DNA of 64,000 nt from Chitinophaga pinensis. GTDB lineage: Bacteria > Bacteroidota > Bacteroidia > Chitinophagales > Chitinophagaceae. Positions 9,214 to 17,361 of the stretch are shown here, piece by piece; the first letter of the stretch is position 1; each line of letters opens with the position of its first letter. The notes beneath the pieces are model-generated. The model was not told the DNA's origin and did no database searches. It saw only the letters and a list, made by a program, of their open reading frames with translations. The stretch is from the NCBI GenBank assembly GCA_945897185.1, contig CAMDFC010000001.1, forward strand, positions 1 through 64,000, read 5' to 3'. Made by a program: the position numbers and the translations under genes.

Positions 9214-9555
9214 TTATTGTTGGGGCTTCTGTGGGGTCTTGAACTTGTTCAAAACCGACTTATTCTTATAAGGAAGAATGTAAGTAATGTTTCCTTTTTG
9301 ATAAGTAATGATGGAATTGAAAGAATTGTCTTTTCCCATTCTCTTGAATCCAAACGAACGATTATCGCGGTAAGAAAAACCAGAACCCAGACTAAGACTT
9401 AGGTTTTTTTTCATGTTGGAATAAGCAGCCTTGGATGATTTTGATTTTGAAACAATGCCATCCACAGCGAAAACAGCTACAGAAACAAATAGTAAAGCCA
9501 TAAGCGTGAGGACGCTATTGTTGATGGCTCTTTTGTATGTTTTTTGTGCATTCAT
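9214..9555 (-). CDS. Small exported protein of unknown function
   Basis: 113 residues from the ATG at 9555. A longer in-frame version exists upstream, but its first 30 residues are lysine/asparagine-rich and unlike a protein N-terminus. After MNAQKTYKRAINN comes one hydrophobic segment (LTLMALLFVSVAVFAV) that acts as signal peptide or anchor, then a polar basic domain with a serine/glycine stretch (SLSLGSGFSYRDNRSFGFKR). The C-terminus reads KGNITYILPYKNKS. I do not recognise a family. Convergent with the GLPGLI-like gene, 5 bp apart. Confidence 0.55.
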   Translation of the reverse strand: MNAQKTYKRAINNSVLTLMALLFVSVAVFAVDGIVSKSKSSKAAYSNMKKNLSLSLGSGFSYRDNRSFGFKRMGKDNSFNSIITYQKGNITYILPYKNKSVLNKFKTPQKPQQ

Positions 9556-9696
9556 TAAGATAAAATTAACATTTTTTTTCAACTTACCAATATTTTGTTG
9601 GTTTTTGTACTTATTTGTAATGAATTGTGAAAGAAATTGTTCCAATCAGCACCTGTTTTGGTTCTTGATTCGTTAATTTACACCAACATTTGTATA

Positions 9697-11118
9697 ATGC
9701 CTGAATACTCCCGTTTCTCTGAAAATGACGATCTACAAGAGTTACTTTCCGTTTACGAAAGACTTCGCTCTGGCAACGGGTCTGGCTTTTTGAGTGAAGA
9801 CTCCTTTGAAAGGATCGTTGATCATTTTGATGACCAAGATGCAATCCCAAAGGCCATGGAAGCAGCAGAACTTGGTATTCAACAATTTCCTTATTCATCA
9901 ACTTTATTGGTTAAGAAAGCCGATTTGCTCATTGCCACTAGGCAGTACAGTAAAGCACTTTCCTTGCTAGACAAGGCAGAGATTCTAGATAAAAACGATA
10001 TTGATATTTATATACTTAGAACGGATGCCTATTTGGCTCTCGATCAACAATCCAAGGCAGTTACTTTACTTGAAGAAGCCATCCAACAGTTTGACGGGGA
10101 GGAAAGAATCGATTTGTTGTTTGAGTTAGCGGATGTATATGATGATTACGAAGCTTTTGAGAAAATTTTCGATTGTCTCAAATTGATCTTGGAGTATGAC
10201 CCCAATAATGAAGAAGCTTTATATAAAATTTGTTTTTGGACAGACTTCACAGGAAGAAATGAAGAGAGCATTCGTTTACACCTAAATATCATTGAAGAAT
10301 TTCCATACAACGACTTAGCATGGTTTAATCTTGCTGCAGCATATCAAGGCTTGAAATTATTTGAAAAAGCAATCGATGCCTATCAATATGCAATCGCAAT
10401 TAATGAGAAATTTGATTTCGCTTATCGCAACTTAGCTGATGCCCAAATGCGCTTACGCCGTTACAAAGAAGCCATTGAAAGCTTGGAGAAAGTAATTGAG
10501 TTGGCAAGACCTGAAGACTTGATTTACCAGGCCATTGGCTATTGTTATGAGAAGATCAAAAACTTTGCTCAAGCCAGATTTTATTACAGAAAAGCATCTC
10601 ATCTTAATCCGGATAATGCAAGGTTGTATATTAAGATAGCCCGAACGTACATGAATGAAAACAAGTACCAACAGGCTGTAAAATACCTCGATATGGCGTT
10701 GCGTATAAAACGTCTTGACCCTGATTTCAATTTAATTATGGGCGAGTGTCATATGAAATTGGGGAAATACAAAGATGCGGTACACTATTTTTTGGCTGTA
10801 GTACAGGCAAAGTCGAAAAGCATTAAAGGATGGGAAGCCTTTATCAGGTCTTTATTTGAAGCAGGTCAGTATGCCGAAGCTGAAAAGCAAATTCAACAAG
10901 CGCAATTAAAATTGGGACAGAAGCCAGTGTTTTCTTTTTATGAGAGTGCCGTACTGCTTGCGTTGGGTAAACTGAAGCCAGGTTTTACATTACTAGAGAA
11001 AACAATCGAACTATTCCCTAAACAGCTTAAGTTATTTCTTAAATTGTATCCATCGTCAGTGAAGTTTCCTCAAGTAGTGGAATTACTTTTAAAGTCTAAA
11101 AGAAGAAGACGGCTATAG
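9697..11118 (+). CDS. Tetratricopeptide repeat protein
   Basis: A 473-residue soluble protein built of TPR helices. Repeats are seen through most of its length (LVKKADLLIATRQYSKALSLLDKA, WFNLAAAYQGLKLFEKAI, YRNLADAQMRLRRYKEAIESL, LYIKIARTYMNENKYQQAVKYL). The ATG at 9697 is used because the in-frame upstream start at 9637 gives an implausible cysteine/isoleucine-rich leader. There is no signal peptide, so a cytoplasmic scaffold role is likely. It is followed by comA and aroE, an arrangement I have seen in other Bacteroidota genomes; its own function is unknown. Confidence 0.85.
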   Translation: MPEYSRFSENDDLQELLSVYERLRSGNGSGFLSEDSFERIVDHFDDQDAIPKAMEAAELGIQQFPYSSTLLVKKADLLIATRQYSKALSLLDKAEILDKNDIDIYILRTDAYLALDQQSKAVTLLEEAIQQFDGEERIDLLFELADVYDDYEAFEKIFDCLKLILEYDPNNEEALYKICFWTDFTGRNEESIRLHLNIIEEFPYNDLAWFNLAAAYQGLKLFEKAIDAYQYAIAINEKFDFAYRNLADAQMRLRRYKEAIESLEKVIELARPEDLIYQAIGYCYEKIKNFAQARFYYRKASHLNPDNARLYIKIARTYMNENKYQQAVKYLDMALRIKRLDPDFNLIMGECHMKLGKYKDAVHYFLAVVQAKSKSIKGWEAFIRSLFEAGQYAEAEKQIQQAQLKLGQKPVFSFYESAVLLALGKLKPGFTLLEKTIELFPKQLKLFLKLYPSSVKFPQVVELLLKSKRRRRL

Positions 11119-11158
11119 TTATTCACTTATTGGTTTATGTAATCTCTTCTGCGTTTCG

Positions 11159-11166
11159 TATTTTTG
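11159..11166 (+). promoter_or_regulatory. Candidate -7 box of comA
   Basis: TATTTTTG fits TAnnTTTG and lies 19 bp before the comA ATG. The nearest upstream TTG is 26 bp away, so support comes from the -7 element only. Confidence 0.4.
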
Positions 11167-11185
11167 CATCAAATATCAAGAGTAT

Positions 11186-11947
11186 ATGAATTTTAATTTA
11201 TCTCAAATGCCCATGAGGTTACCGAAGCCACGTTTAGCGGGACTTACCATGGTAATGGACAAAGGGTTGACAATCCAGGAGGCAACAAACTTTATTGAAA
11301 ATGCAGTACACCACGTTGATATTGTAAAATTAGGTTTCGGTACGGCTTATGTAACACCTAAGTTGAGAGAGAAAATAGAATTGTATCAATCTGCAGGTAT
11401 ACCGGTATATTTTGGCGGGACCCTCATGGAGGCTTTTTTAATAAGAAATAAACTCAACGATTATATCTCTCTTTGCAAAGAATACAATATCTCCTATATG
11501 GAGGTAAGTGATGGGTGTATAACAATACCACATGCTGAAAAATGTGGCTACATCGAAAAATTATGTGCAATAGGTACGGTATTGAGTGAAGTAGGCAGTA
11601 AAGACACTTCGCATATTATACCACCTTATAAATGGATTGAACTTATGCGTGCTGAATTGAGTGCAGGAGCTACCTACGTGATTGCAGAAGCAAGAGAAGC
11701 GGGCAATGTGGGCATCTACAGAGGGAGTGGTGAGGTAAGGGAAGGCCTAGTGCAAGAGATACTTACGCAAATACCAGGAGAAAAAATTTTATGGGAAGCA
11801 CCCCAAAAATCACAACAATTGTATTTCATTGAGCTATTGGGAGCGAATGTAAATCTTGGCAATATTGCACCATCAGAAATCATTGCGCTTGAAGCCATGC
11901 GCATTGGATTGCGTGGAGATACTTTTAGTTTGTTCTTAGATAAGTAA
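11186..11947 (+). CDS. comA: Phosphosulfolactate synthase
   Basis: Adds sulfite to phosphoenolpyruvate to form (2R)-phospho-3-sulfolactate, the first step toward sulfopyruvate and, by transamination, cysteate. The 253 residues match the ComA family. Visible are the TIM-barrel start KPRLAGLTMVMDKGL, VDIVKLGFGTAYVTP, the glycine-rich VYFGGTLMEAF, ISYMEVSDG, VIAEAREAGNVGIYRGSGEVR and ILWEAPQKSQQ. In archaea the product feeds coenzyme M. Bacteroidota lack that cofactor, and the gene has been discussed there as a possible source of cysteate for sulfonolipids. It is followed after 11 bp by aroE. Confidence 0.9.
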   Translation: MNFNLSQMPMRLPKPRLAGLTMVMDKGLTIQEATNFIENAVHHVDIVKLGFGTAYVTPKLREKIELYQSAGIPVYFGGTLMEAFLIRNKLNDYISLCKEYNISYMEVSDGCITIPHAEKCGYIEKLCAIGTVLSEVGSKDTSHIIPPYKWIELMRAELSAGATYVIAEAREAGNVGIYRGSGEVREGLVQEILTQIPGEKILWEAPQKSQQLYFIELLGANVNLGNIAPSEIIALEAMRIGLRGDTFSLFLDK

Positions 11948-11958
11948 ATGCAAAACAG

Positions 11959-12693
11959 ATGGTAGAATACGGACTAATTGGTTTTCCTTTGAGTCACTCC
12001 TTTTCCAAAAAATATTTTGCAGAAAAATTTGAGAAGGAATCCATTCTTGAATGCAGCTATGAATTATTTCCGCTAGACAATATTGATCAACTTCCGTTGC
12101 TTCTCAAACAAAACGGCAATTTAAGGGGATTGAATGTCACGATTCCTTATAAGCAGCAAGTACTTCATTTTTTAGATGTACTTACCCCTGTTGTTGAAGA
12201 AATCCAAGCCTGCAATTGTATAAAAATACAAGATGGAAAATTGGTGGGATACAATACGGATGTGATTGGATTTGAACAAACGTTAGAAAGAAAATTAGCA
12301 GCTCACCACAAGCAGGCATTGGTCTTGGGTACTGGCGGCGCAGCCAAGGCGGTTCAATATGTTTTAAAAAAGAAGGGGATAAATTATCTTCAAGTAAGTA
12401 GAACAAAGCGCAATGGTATCATCAGTTATGCGGAGCTTACCCAGGAAATACTAGAAACCCATACACTTGTTATTAATACATCTCCACTAGGGATGTATCC
12501 TGCAGTAGAGGAGGCACCAGAAATTCCATATGACTGTTTAGGTGAAAGGCATTATTTGTATGACCTTGTATACAACCCAGCGAAAACCAGGTTTCTTGCT
12601 GAGGGAGAAAGGAGAGGAGCTGTCATTGAAAATGGTGCTAATATGCTGGTAATTCAGGCAGAGGCTTCTTGGGACATTTGGAACACTGCTTAA
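11959..12693 (+). CDS. aroE: Shikimate dehydrogenase
   Basis: NADPH-dependent reduction of 3-dehydroshikimate to shikimate in aromatic amino acid synthesis. The 244 residues are slightly shorter than the family average. Substrate site: LIGFPLSHSFSKKYF, the catalytic lysine in LNVTIPYKQQ, and NTDVIGFE. The Rossmann glycine motif is VLGTGGAAKAV, followed by INTSPLGMYP. The C-terminal ENGANMLVIQAEASWDIW is characteristic. Convergent with the thioesterase gene, 1 bp apart. The next plus-strand shikimate gene, aroK, is 33 kb away. Confidence 0.96.
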   Translation: MVEYGLIGFPLSHSFSKKYFAEKFEKESILECSYELFPLDNIDQLPLLLKQNGNLRGLNVTIPYKQQVLHFLDVLTPVVEEIQACNCIKIQDGKLVGYNTDVIGFEQTLERKLAAHHKQALVLGTGGAAKAVQYVLKKKGINYLQVSRTKRNGIISYAELTQEILETHTLVINTSPLGMYPAVEEAPEIPYDCLGERHYLYDLVYNPAKTRFLAEGERRGAVIENGANMLVIQAEASWDIWNTA

Positions 12694-12694
12694 T

Positions 12695-13141
12695 TTAATT
12701 AATTTGAGCCGCAGAAAGGAGTAGCGATTTAATTTCTTCGGGTATCGACTTTACTTTTCTTTCTTTATAGTCAAAGCAAACCATGTTGCTTCTTATGTTT
12801 GCTGCTATTACAAACTTACCTTCTCTGTTTGTTTTCACTTGGCAATAACATTCAAAAGCAACTCTCGTTGGTGCCGTAATAGATAAGTGGACTTCTATAG
12901 ACTCGTCTATAAAAAGTTCAGTTAAATATTCAATATGTGTTTCTGCAAGAATGATTCCGTATGCACCGAATTTCAACTCTGTACATCCCAATGATTTCAA
13001 GAACGCTAATCTGGCTTCTTGTGCAAAAAGAGGATAGCGTTCATTTCCAACATGACCAGCATAATTAACATCAGGTTCTTTTACTTGAAGATGGATGACG
13101 AAACAAGCGGGTGTTGGTGGAATTATTTTATTTCTCGGCAT
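12695..13141 (-). CDS. Hotdog-fold acyl-CoA thioesterase (YbgC-like)
   Basis: A 148-residue single hotdog domain. The N-terminal HLQVKEPDVNYAGHVGNERYPLFAQEARLAF region has the aspartate and His-Val-Gly-Asn arrangement of 4-hydroxybenzoyl-CoA/YbgC-type thioesterases, followed by ILAETHIEYLTELFIDESIEV. It probably hydrolyses short or medium acyl-CoA; the substrate is not predictable. It is the last gene of a compact minus-strand operon, and its ATG directly abuts the stop of the preceding membrane protein gene. Confidence 0.85.
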   Translation of the reverse strand: MPRNKIIPPTPACFVIHLQVKEPDVNYAGHVGNERYPLFAQEARLAFLKSLGCTELKFGAYGIILAETHIEYLTELFIDESIEVHLSITAPTRVAFECYCQVKTNREGKFVIAANIRSNMVCFDYKERKVKSIPEEIKSLLLSAAQIN

Positions 13142-13498
13142 TTAATTTGGAAATTGCTTTTTTGATGAATCTTTCAGAGGAAGCGAATCGTTAGAAATAG
13201 CAAGCTTGCTTTCCACAACGGCTGCTTTTGTACCCGGACCTTGCAATGTATCTTTTATAGAATTTTGAAAAGGTTTATTAAAGGATACCATCACTATAAA
13301 ACCAATTACGATTGCGGCAGCGGCGTATCTTATCCAGCTTACAGCTGTTGCATAGTTTGATCTTATAGGAATTGTGTTTTCTTGGTTCTTGTTTAATTCT
13401 TTTGAAATCGCATCCCAACTTTGTTCGGGCGGGGCAGCTTCATAATCTTGCAAACCTTCTTTAATTTTTTTATTCCATTCCATGTGCATGCTTTTCAT
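13142..13498 (-). CDS. Single-pass membrane protein, probable partner of the ECF sigma factor
   Basis: 118 residues from the ATG at 13498; ATGs at 13489 and 13483 are alternatives. The N-terminal cytoplasmic half contains EGLQDYEAAPPEQSWDAISKELN, a pattern common at the start of Bacteroidota proteins encoded directly after ECF sigma genes. One membrane segment follows (RYAAAAIVIGFIVMVSF), then a short polar periplasmic tail. Any of these starts lies inside the 3' end of the sigma gene (14 to 29 bp overlap), which suggests translational coupling. A zinc anti-sigma motif (HxxxCxxC) is absent, so the anti-sigma role is inferred from position and topology. Confidence 0.7.
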   Translation of the reverse strand: MKSMHMEWNKKIKEGLQDYEAAPPEQSWDAISKELNKNQENTIPIRSNYATAVSWIRYAAAAIVIGFIVMVSFNKPFQNSIKDTLQGPGTKAAVVESKLAISNDSLPLKDSSKKQFPN

Positions 13499-14033
13499 GG
13501 TTTTTAATTTTTTCTTGTAACCAAGCTTTTGATCTGGCAAATTGAGACTTACTCGTGCCCTCGCTAATTTTCAACATAGCTGCAATTTCTTTGTGCGAGA
13601 ATCCTTCTATTGCAAAGAGGTTAAAAACCGTTCTGTATCCATTTGGAAGTTCACTGATCAATTTCACAATATCATCAGCAGCCAATTTATCGAAGGCTGT
13701 CAAGTCTTTATTTGTAACACCTTCTTCATGGGCTTCTTGTATTTCATAGGTGTTGTTTTTCTTTCTATAATGTTCAATTGCTGTATTCACAAAAATTCTT
13801 CTCATCCATCCTTCGAATGAACCTGAGCCTTTGAATTTGCTTAGGTTGCCAAATACCTTCATAAATCCATCTTGCAAAATATCCTTTGCATCTTCTGGGT
13901 GGTGAGCATATCTTAGACAAATACCATACATTTTTGCTGAGAATTTCTCGTACAGCATTTTTTGCATGGTAGCTTCGTTTTGTAGGCAACCTCTTATTAA
14001 GTCGCTATCATTTGGGTATTGGTTGCTTGGCAT
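13470..14033 (-). CDS. ECF-type RNA polymerase sigma factor
   Basis: 187 residues with sigma region 2 (MYGICLRYAHHPEDAKDILQDGFMKVFGNLSKF, ending in FEGWMRRIFVNTAIEHYRK) and region 4 (LISELPNGYRTVFNLFAIEGFSHKEIAAMLKISEGTSKSQFARSKAWL, a helix-turn-helix). It redirects RNA polymerase to a small regulon, usually in response to envelope or nutrient signals. It starts immediately after the rdgB stop (TGA then ATG) and overlaps the downstream membrane partner gene. No -7 box of the housekeeping type is visible directly upstream, so it is transcribed as part of the operon. Confidence 0.93.
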   Translation of the reverse strand: MPSNQYPNDSDLIRGCLQNEATMQKMLYEKFSAKMYGICLRYAHHPEDAKDILQDGFMKVFGNLSKFKGSGSFEGWMRRIFVNTAIEHYRKKNNTYEIQEAHEEGVTNKDLTAFDKLAADDIVKLISELPNGYRTVFNLFAIEGFSHKEIAAMLKISEGTSKSQFARSKAWLQEKIKNHEKHAHGME

Positions 14034-14636
14034 TCAAAATATGTTTGTTGAGGGTTCATTGAAATGGTGCAGAAATTCCACCATTTTAGAAACAGCAATT
14101 TTACGGTGACTGATTTTTGCCTTTACCTTTTGGTCCAGTTCCGCAAAAGAAGCTTCATAGCCATCTGGAATAAACACAGGATCGTAACCAAAGCCATTGG
14201 TTCCTGAGGCGGTTAACGAAATTTTTCCAGCGCATTTTCCTTCAAAAAAATATTCTTTGCCGTTCAAAATTAAACAAATGCAAGTGGTGAAGCAAGCCTT
14301 TCTATTGGGTTGGTTATTCAGCTCAAGTAATAACTTTTTTATGTTGTCGTCTGAATTTGCTTCTTCGCCTGCATATCGCGCAGAAAAAACGCCAGGCGCA
14401 CCATTCAGGGCTTCCACTTGTAATCCAGTATCTTCAGAGAAGCAATTTTCATTGGTGAGCTGAAAGATTGTCCTGGCCTTTTCTATGGCATTTTCTTTGA
14501 GTGTATGATGAGGCTCAGGTATTTCAATGTCAATGCCCGCATCTTTTAATGTGGTTATTTGGTAGTCACTTCCCAAAATAACCCTTATTTCTTCTGTTTT
14601 GTGTTTGTTGTTGGTAGCAAAAATGATATTTTTCAT
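14034..14636 (-). CDS. rdgB: Non-canonical purine NTP pyrophosphatase (RdgB/HAM1)
   Basis: Hydrolyses dITP, ITP and XTP to monophosphates, cleaning damaged purines from the nucleotide pool. 200 residues, normal length. Motifs: FATNNKHKTEEIR at the N-terminus, FSEDTGLQVEALNGAPGVFSARYAG, GTNGFGYDPVFIP and KISHRKIA. The ATG at 14636 overlaps the upstream stop codon by one base (TGATG), so the two genes are translationally coupled; a TTG one codon earlier is unlikely to be used. Confidence 0.96.
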   Translation of the reverse strand: MKNIIFATNNKHKTEEIRVILGSDYQITTLKDAGIDIEIPEPHHTLKENAIEKARTIFQLTNENCFSEDTGLQVEALNGAPGVFSARYAGEEANSDDNIKKLLLELNNQPNRKACFTTCICLILNGKEYFFEGKCAGKISLTASGTNGFGYDPVFIPDGYEASFAELDQKVKAKISHRKIAVSKMVEFLHHFNEPSTNIF

Positions 14637-15124
14637 CAAGGGAAAATTTGCTTTAACTTCTGCCAGAGTTGCATTTTCATCTGTTTATCTATTTCCAAAG
14701 CATCTAAGGATGGGGCGTGCAAGTATTGAACACCTTGGAAAGATTGAATTTGAAACAAAGGAAAGTGAATGGGGAGGCCAATATGCGCTGGGTCTAGTCC
14801 AAATAAAATTACTTTATTGGCCTGTTGGGCCTCAACCATAGCAAGAAAAGAGGAATGCAGTTGTTCTTGGTCAGTGCAAATGAAGAATTGAGTTGGGCCT
14901 AATTTGCATGCCGATAAAATCGCATGCAGCAAGACTTCTTTTTCGGGTTTCAAATTGTTTTCTAAAGTGGCAATGCAAATCAGTATGTCTCTTTTAACAT
15001 GTTCAGCTGGTTTGCTATTTGTTTGAGTAGCGCTAACAGTTTCATTAAGGTCAACCAAGTAAGTATCTCTGAATAGGTTGGATAGCACATGGTTATGCAA
15101 AAGGGGAGTATCTGTTGTGGCCAT
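14636..15124 (-). CDS. Conserved-looking hypothetical protein, possibly HolD-like
   Basis: 162 residues, no signal peptide or membrane segment. I do not recognise it with certainty. The second half has the layout of the DNA polymerase III psi subunit (HolD): a short strand (KVILFGLDP), then an intervening strand pair, then a PSL motif followed about 13 residues later by LWQKL (APSLDALEIDKQMKMQLWQKL). E. coli HolD ends its core with a similar PAL...ALWQQI helix. The N-terminus (LLHNHVLSNLFRDTYLV) could be the partner-binding peptide. It is the first gene of the operon with rdgB and the ECF sigma factor. Confidence 0.6.
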   Translation of the reverse strand: MATTDTPLLHNHVLSNLFRDTYLVDLNETVSATQTNSKPAEHVKRDILICIATLENNLKPEKEVLLHAILSACKLGPTQFFICTDQEQLHSSFLAMVEAQQANKVILFGLDPAHIGLPIHFPLFQIQSFQGVQYLHAPSLDALEIDKQMKMQLWQKLKQIFP

Positions 15125-15192
15125 AAATTTACATTTCTTTGAACATGCCCATTGATTTCGTTTCTTTGTGTGAATTTTTTAATATGCAACAA

Positions 15193-16254
15193 ATGGACGA
15201 GATAAAGATAACAAAAGCGACGACATCTAAGCTGCCGTCTGTGGATTTCAACAATTTGGGTTTTGGTAACTTCTTTACAGACCACATGTTTGTAGTTGAT
15301 TACCGAGATGGTGAATGGGGAAATGCAGAAATTGTTCCTTATGGTCCAATTTCTTTTGAGCCTGCTTTGTCGGCCATTCACTACGGGCAATCTATTTTTG
15401 AAGGTATAAAGGCCTATCGCATGAAAGATGGAAGTGCAGCCATTTACAGGCCCTATGAAAATATGAAAAGGTTTAATCGTTCTGCACTGAGAATGGAAAT
15501 GCCGGAGGTGCCCGAGGAACTATTTATAGGGGGTATAAAAAAATTATTACAAGTAGAAAACCAATGGATCCCTGATGAAATAGAGCATGCCTTGTATGTA
15601 AGACCCTTTATGTTCTCTACAGACCAAGTAATGCGTGTAATGCCAGCCACAACGTATAAATTCATGATTATTTTCAGTCCAGTTGGCGCCTATTATGCAG
15701 CACCAATGCGCCTTTGGGTAGAGCAGAAATTTGTGCGTGCTGCAGAGGGTGGTGTTGGAAATGCAAAAACTGCTGGAAACTATGCAGCATCATTACATCC
15801 CTTCGCAGTGGCCAAAAAGCGGGGATATGATCAAGTGTTGTGGACAGATGCCAATGAACATAAATATGTTCATGAATGCGGCACCATGAATGTTTTTTTC
15901 TTGGTAGGTGGAAAACTTTTGACACCTGGATTAGATTCAGGAACAATTTTGGAAGGGGTAACGAGAGACAGCGTTATCCAAGTTGCAGGAGACTTTGGTA
16001 TTGCTGTAGAAGAAAGGGATGTTTCGATTGATGAGTTGGTTCAGGCCTATCAAGCAGGACAGTTTACAGAGGCCTTTGGGTCAGGTACAGCGGCCACTGT
16101 GGCCAAGATTGAGGAGATCAATTACAAAGGTTTTATCATGACCTTTAACCCCTTGAACCAACCTGTTGCAGATGCCCTAAAACAGCGCCTAACAGAGATC
16201 AGGGATGGTGTTTTGCCAGACACCCGGGGGTGGATGGTAAAAGCAGATTCATAA
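15193..16254 (+). CDS. ilvE: Branched-chain amino acid aminotransferase
   Basis: PLP enzyme for the last step of leucine, isoleucine and valine synthesis and the first of their breakdown. 353 residues from the ATG at 15193; in-frame ATGs at 15184 and 15139 are possible, but a near-consensus -7 box (TACATTTC, 15130-15137) argues against the earliest. Class IV fold type signatures: HYGQSIFEGIKAY, ALYVRPFMFSTD, GNAKTAGNYAASL with the PLP lysine, VHECGTMNVFF and FGSGTAATVAKIE. Divergent from the rdgB operon with about 70 bp between the starts. Confidence 0.95.
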   Translation: MDEIKITKATTSKLPSVDFNNLGFGNFFTDHMFVVDYRDGEWGNAEIVPYGPISFEPALSAIHYGQSIFEGIKAYRMKDGSAAIYRPYENMKRFNRSALRMEMPEVPEELFIGGIKKLLQVENQWIPDEIEHALYVRPFMFSTDQVMRVMPATTYKFMIIFSPVGAYYAAPMRLWVEQKFVRAAEGGVGNAKTAGNYAASLHPFAVAKKRGYDQVLWTDANEHKYVHECGTMNVFFLVGGKLLTPGLDSGTILEGVTRDSVIQVAGDFGIAVEERDVSIDELVQAYQAGQFTEAFGSGTAATVAKIEEINYKGFIMTFNPLNQPVADALKQRLTEIRDGVLPDTRGWMVKADS

Positions 16255-16282
16255 AAGGGAACAAAAAAATGGCAAAGAGGCG

Positions 16283-16313
16283 TTTGGATTTTGAAAATTT
16301 ACTCCTACCTTTG
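16283..16313 (+). promoter_or_regulatory. Promoter of the rpsL-rpsG operon
   Basis: TTTG (16283-16286), a spacer of exactly 19 bp, then TACCTTTG (16306-16313): a textbook Bacteroidota housekeeping promoter. The 16 bases from 16305 to 16320 (ctacctttgccgtccc) are identical to those of the rpsA promoter. Confidence 0.85.
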
Positions 16314-16336
16314 CCGTCCCGTTAAAAAAGGGTAGA

Positions 16337-16717
16337 ATGCCTACAATACAACAGCTCGTAAGAAAAGGAAGAGAAATCATCAAGGCCAAGAGCAAATCTA
16401 GGGCTTTAGATGCTTGTCCACAACGCCGTGGTGTTTGCACACGCGTATATACAACTACTCCTAAAAAGCCGAACTCGGCTTTGAGAAAGGTAGCTAAGGT
16501 GCGTTTGACCAATAAAATTGAGGTGATTGCCTACATTCCAGGGGAAGGTCATAATTTACAAGAACACTCCATTGTGTTGATCAGGGGTGGTCGTGTAAAG
16601 GATTTACCAGGTGTACGTTACCACATTGTGAGAGGAAGTTTGGACACTGCAGGTGTTAAAGACCGTAAGCAGAGCAGGTCAAAGTATGGTACCAAGCGTG
16701 TAAAGGTCAAAAAGTAA
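16337..16717 (+). CDS. rpsL: 30S ribosomal protein S12
   Basis: Decoding-site protein of the small subunit. 126 residues, start at the ATG 21 bp after the -7 region. The decoding loop [21 protein letters not shown] and the second loop [13 protein letters not shown] are intact, with lysines at both positions where streptomycin-resistance changes occur in other bacteria. First gene of the operon with rpsG, 23 bp apart. Confidence 0.99.
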   Translation: MPTIQQLVRKGREIIKAKSKSRALDACPQRRGVCTRVYTTTPKKPNSALRKVAKVRLTNKIEVIAYIPGEGHNLQEHSIVLIRGGRVKDLPGVRYHIVRGSLDTAGVKDRKQSRSKYGTKRVKVKK

Positions 16718-16740
16718 ATTAAATATCGAAATCATTATAG

Positions 16741-17208
16741 ATGAGGAAGACAAGAGCCAAAAAATTACCCTTAGCCCCAGATCCAAAGTTCAACGATACT
16801 TTGGTAACCCGTTTTGTTAACAACGTGATGTGGCAAGGAAAGAAGGATGCGTCATTGAATATTTTTTATGATGCCCTTGAAAAGGTTGCTAAAATGACTG
16901 GTGAAGACGGTTATGAGATTTGGAGAAAGGCATTGAACAATGTAACTCCAGCAGTAGAAGTAAGAAGCCGCCGTATTGGTGGTGCTACTTTCCAAATACC
17001 TGCTGAGGTTCGTCCTGATAGAAAAATATCGCTCAGCATCAAGTGGTTGGTACGTTTCTCAAGAGAGCGTAACGGTCGTAACATGTCTGACAAACTTGCC
17101 AATGAAATTGTAGCAGCGAGTAAAGGAGAAGGTGGAGCGTTTAAGAAAAAAGAAGACACGCACCGTATGGCTGAAGCTAACAAAGCATTTGCGCATTTCC
17201 GTATTTAA
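16741..17208 (+). CDS. rpsG: 30S ribosomal protein S7
   Basis: Primary binder of the 16S rRNA 3' major domain. 155 residues, normal length, from [19 protein letters not shown] to the FAHFRI end. The conserved [21 protein letters not shown] segment and the helix-rich C-terminus are visible. A strong intrinsic terminator follows, so rpsL-rpsG form a two-gene transcript separate from fusA. Confidence 0.99.
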   Translation: MRKTRAKKLPLAPDPKFNDTLVTRFVNNVMWQGKKDASLNIFYDALEKVAKMTGEDGYEIWRKALNNVTPAVEVRSRRIGGATFQIPAEVRPDRKISLSIKWLVRFSRERNGRNMSDKLANEIVAASKGEGGAFKKKEDTHRMAEANKAFAHFRI

Positions 17209-17230
17209 TAGGAAAAATAAATTTTAGAGA

Positions 17231-17260
17231 GGGTTGCCGTATAGCAGCCCTTTTTTATTT
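17231..17260 (+). terminator. Intrinsic terminator of rpsL-rpsG
   Basis: GGGTTGC pairs with GCAGCCC (one G-U pair) around a CGTATA loop at 17231-17250, followed directly by TTTTTTATTT. Confidence 0.85.
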
Positions 17261-17281
17261 CCATATCTGCAGTGCATAACC

Positions 17282-17289
17282 TAACTTTG
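17282..17289 (+). promoter_or_regulatory. -7 promoter box of fusA
   Basis: TAACTTTG, a perfect TAnnTTTG, sits between the rpsG terminator and fusA, 72 bp before the start. It shows that fusA has its own promoter rather than reading through from rpsG. No clear -33 TTG. Confidence 0.7.
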
Positions 17290-17361
17290 CACCCGCAAAA
17301 AGAAGGGTAATTATTTTACACTTTTTTTCAGTCAATTTAAAATTTAAACAACACAATAGTC

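Noticed and set aside
9556..9645. Extended N-terminus of the small exported protein at 9214-9555
   Set aside because: The extra 30 residues are Lys/Asn-rich and would place the signal peptide internally.
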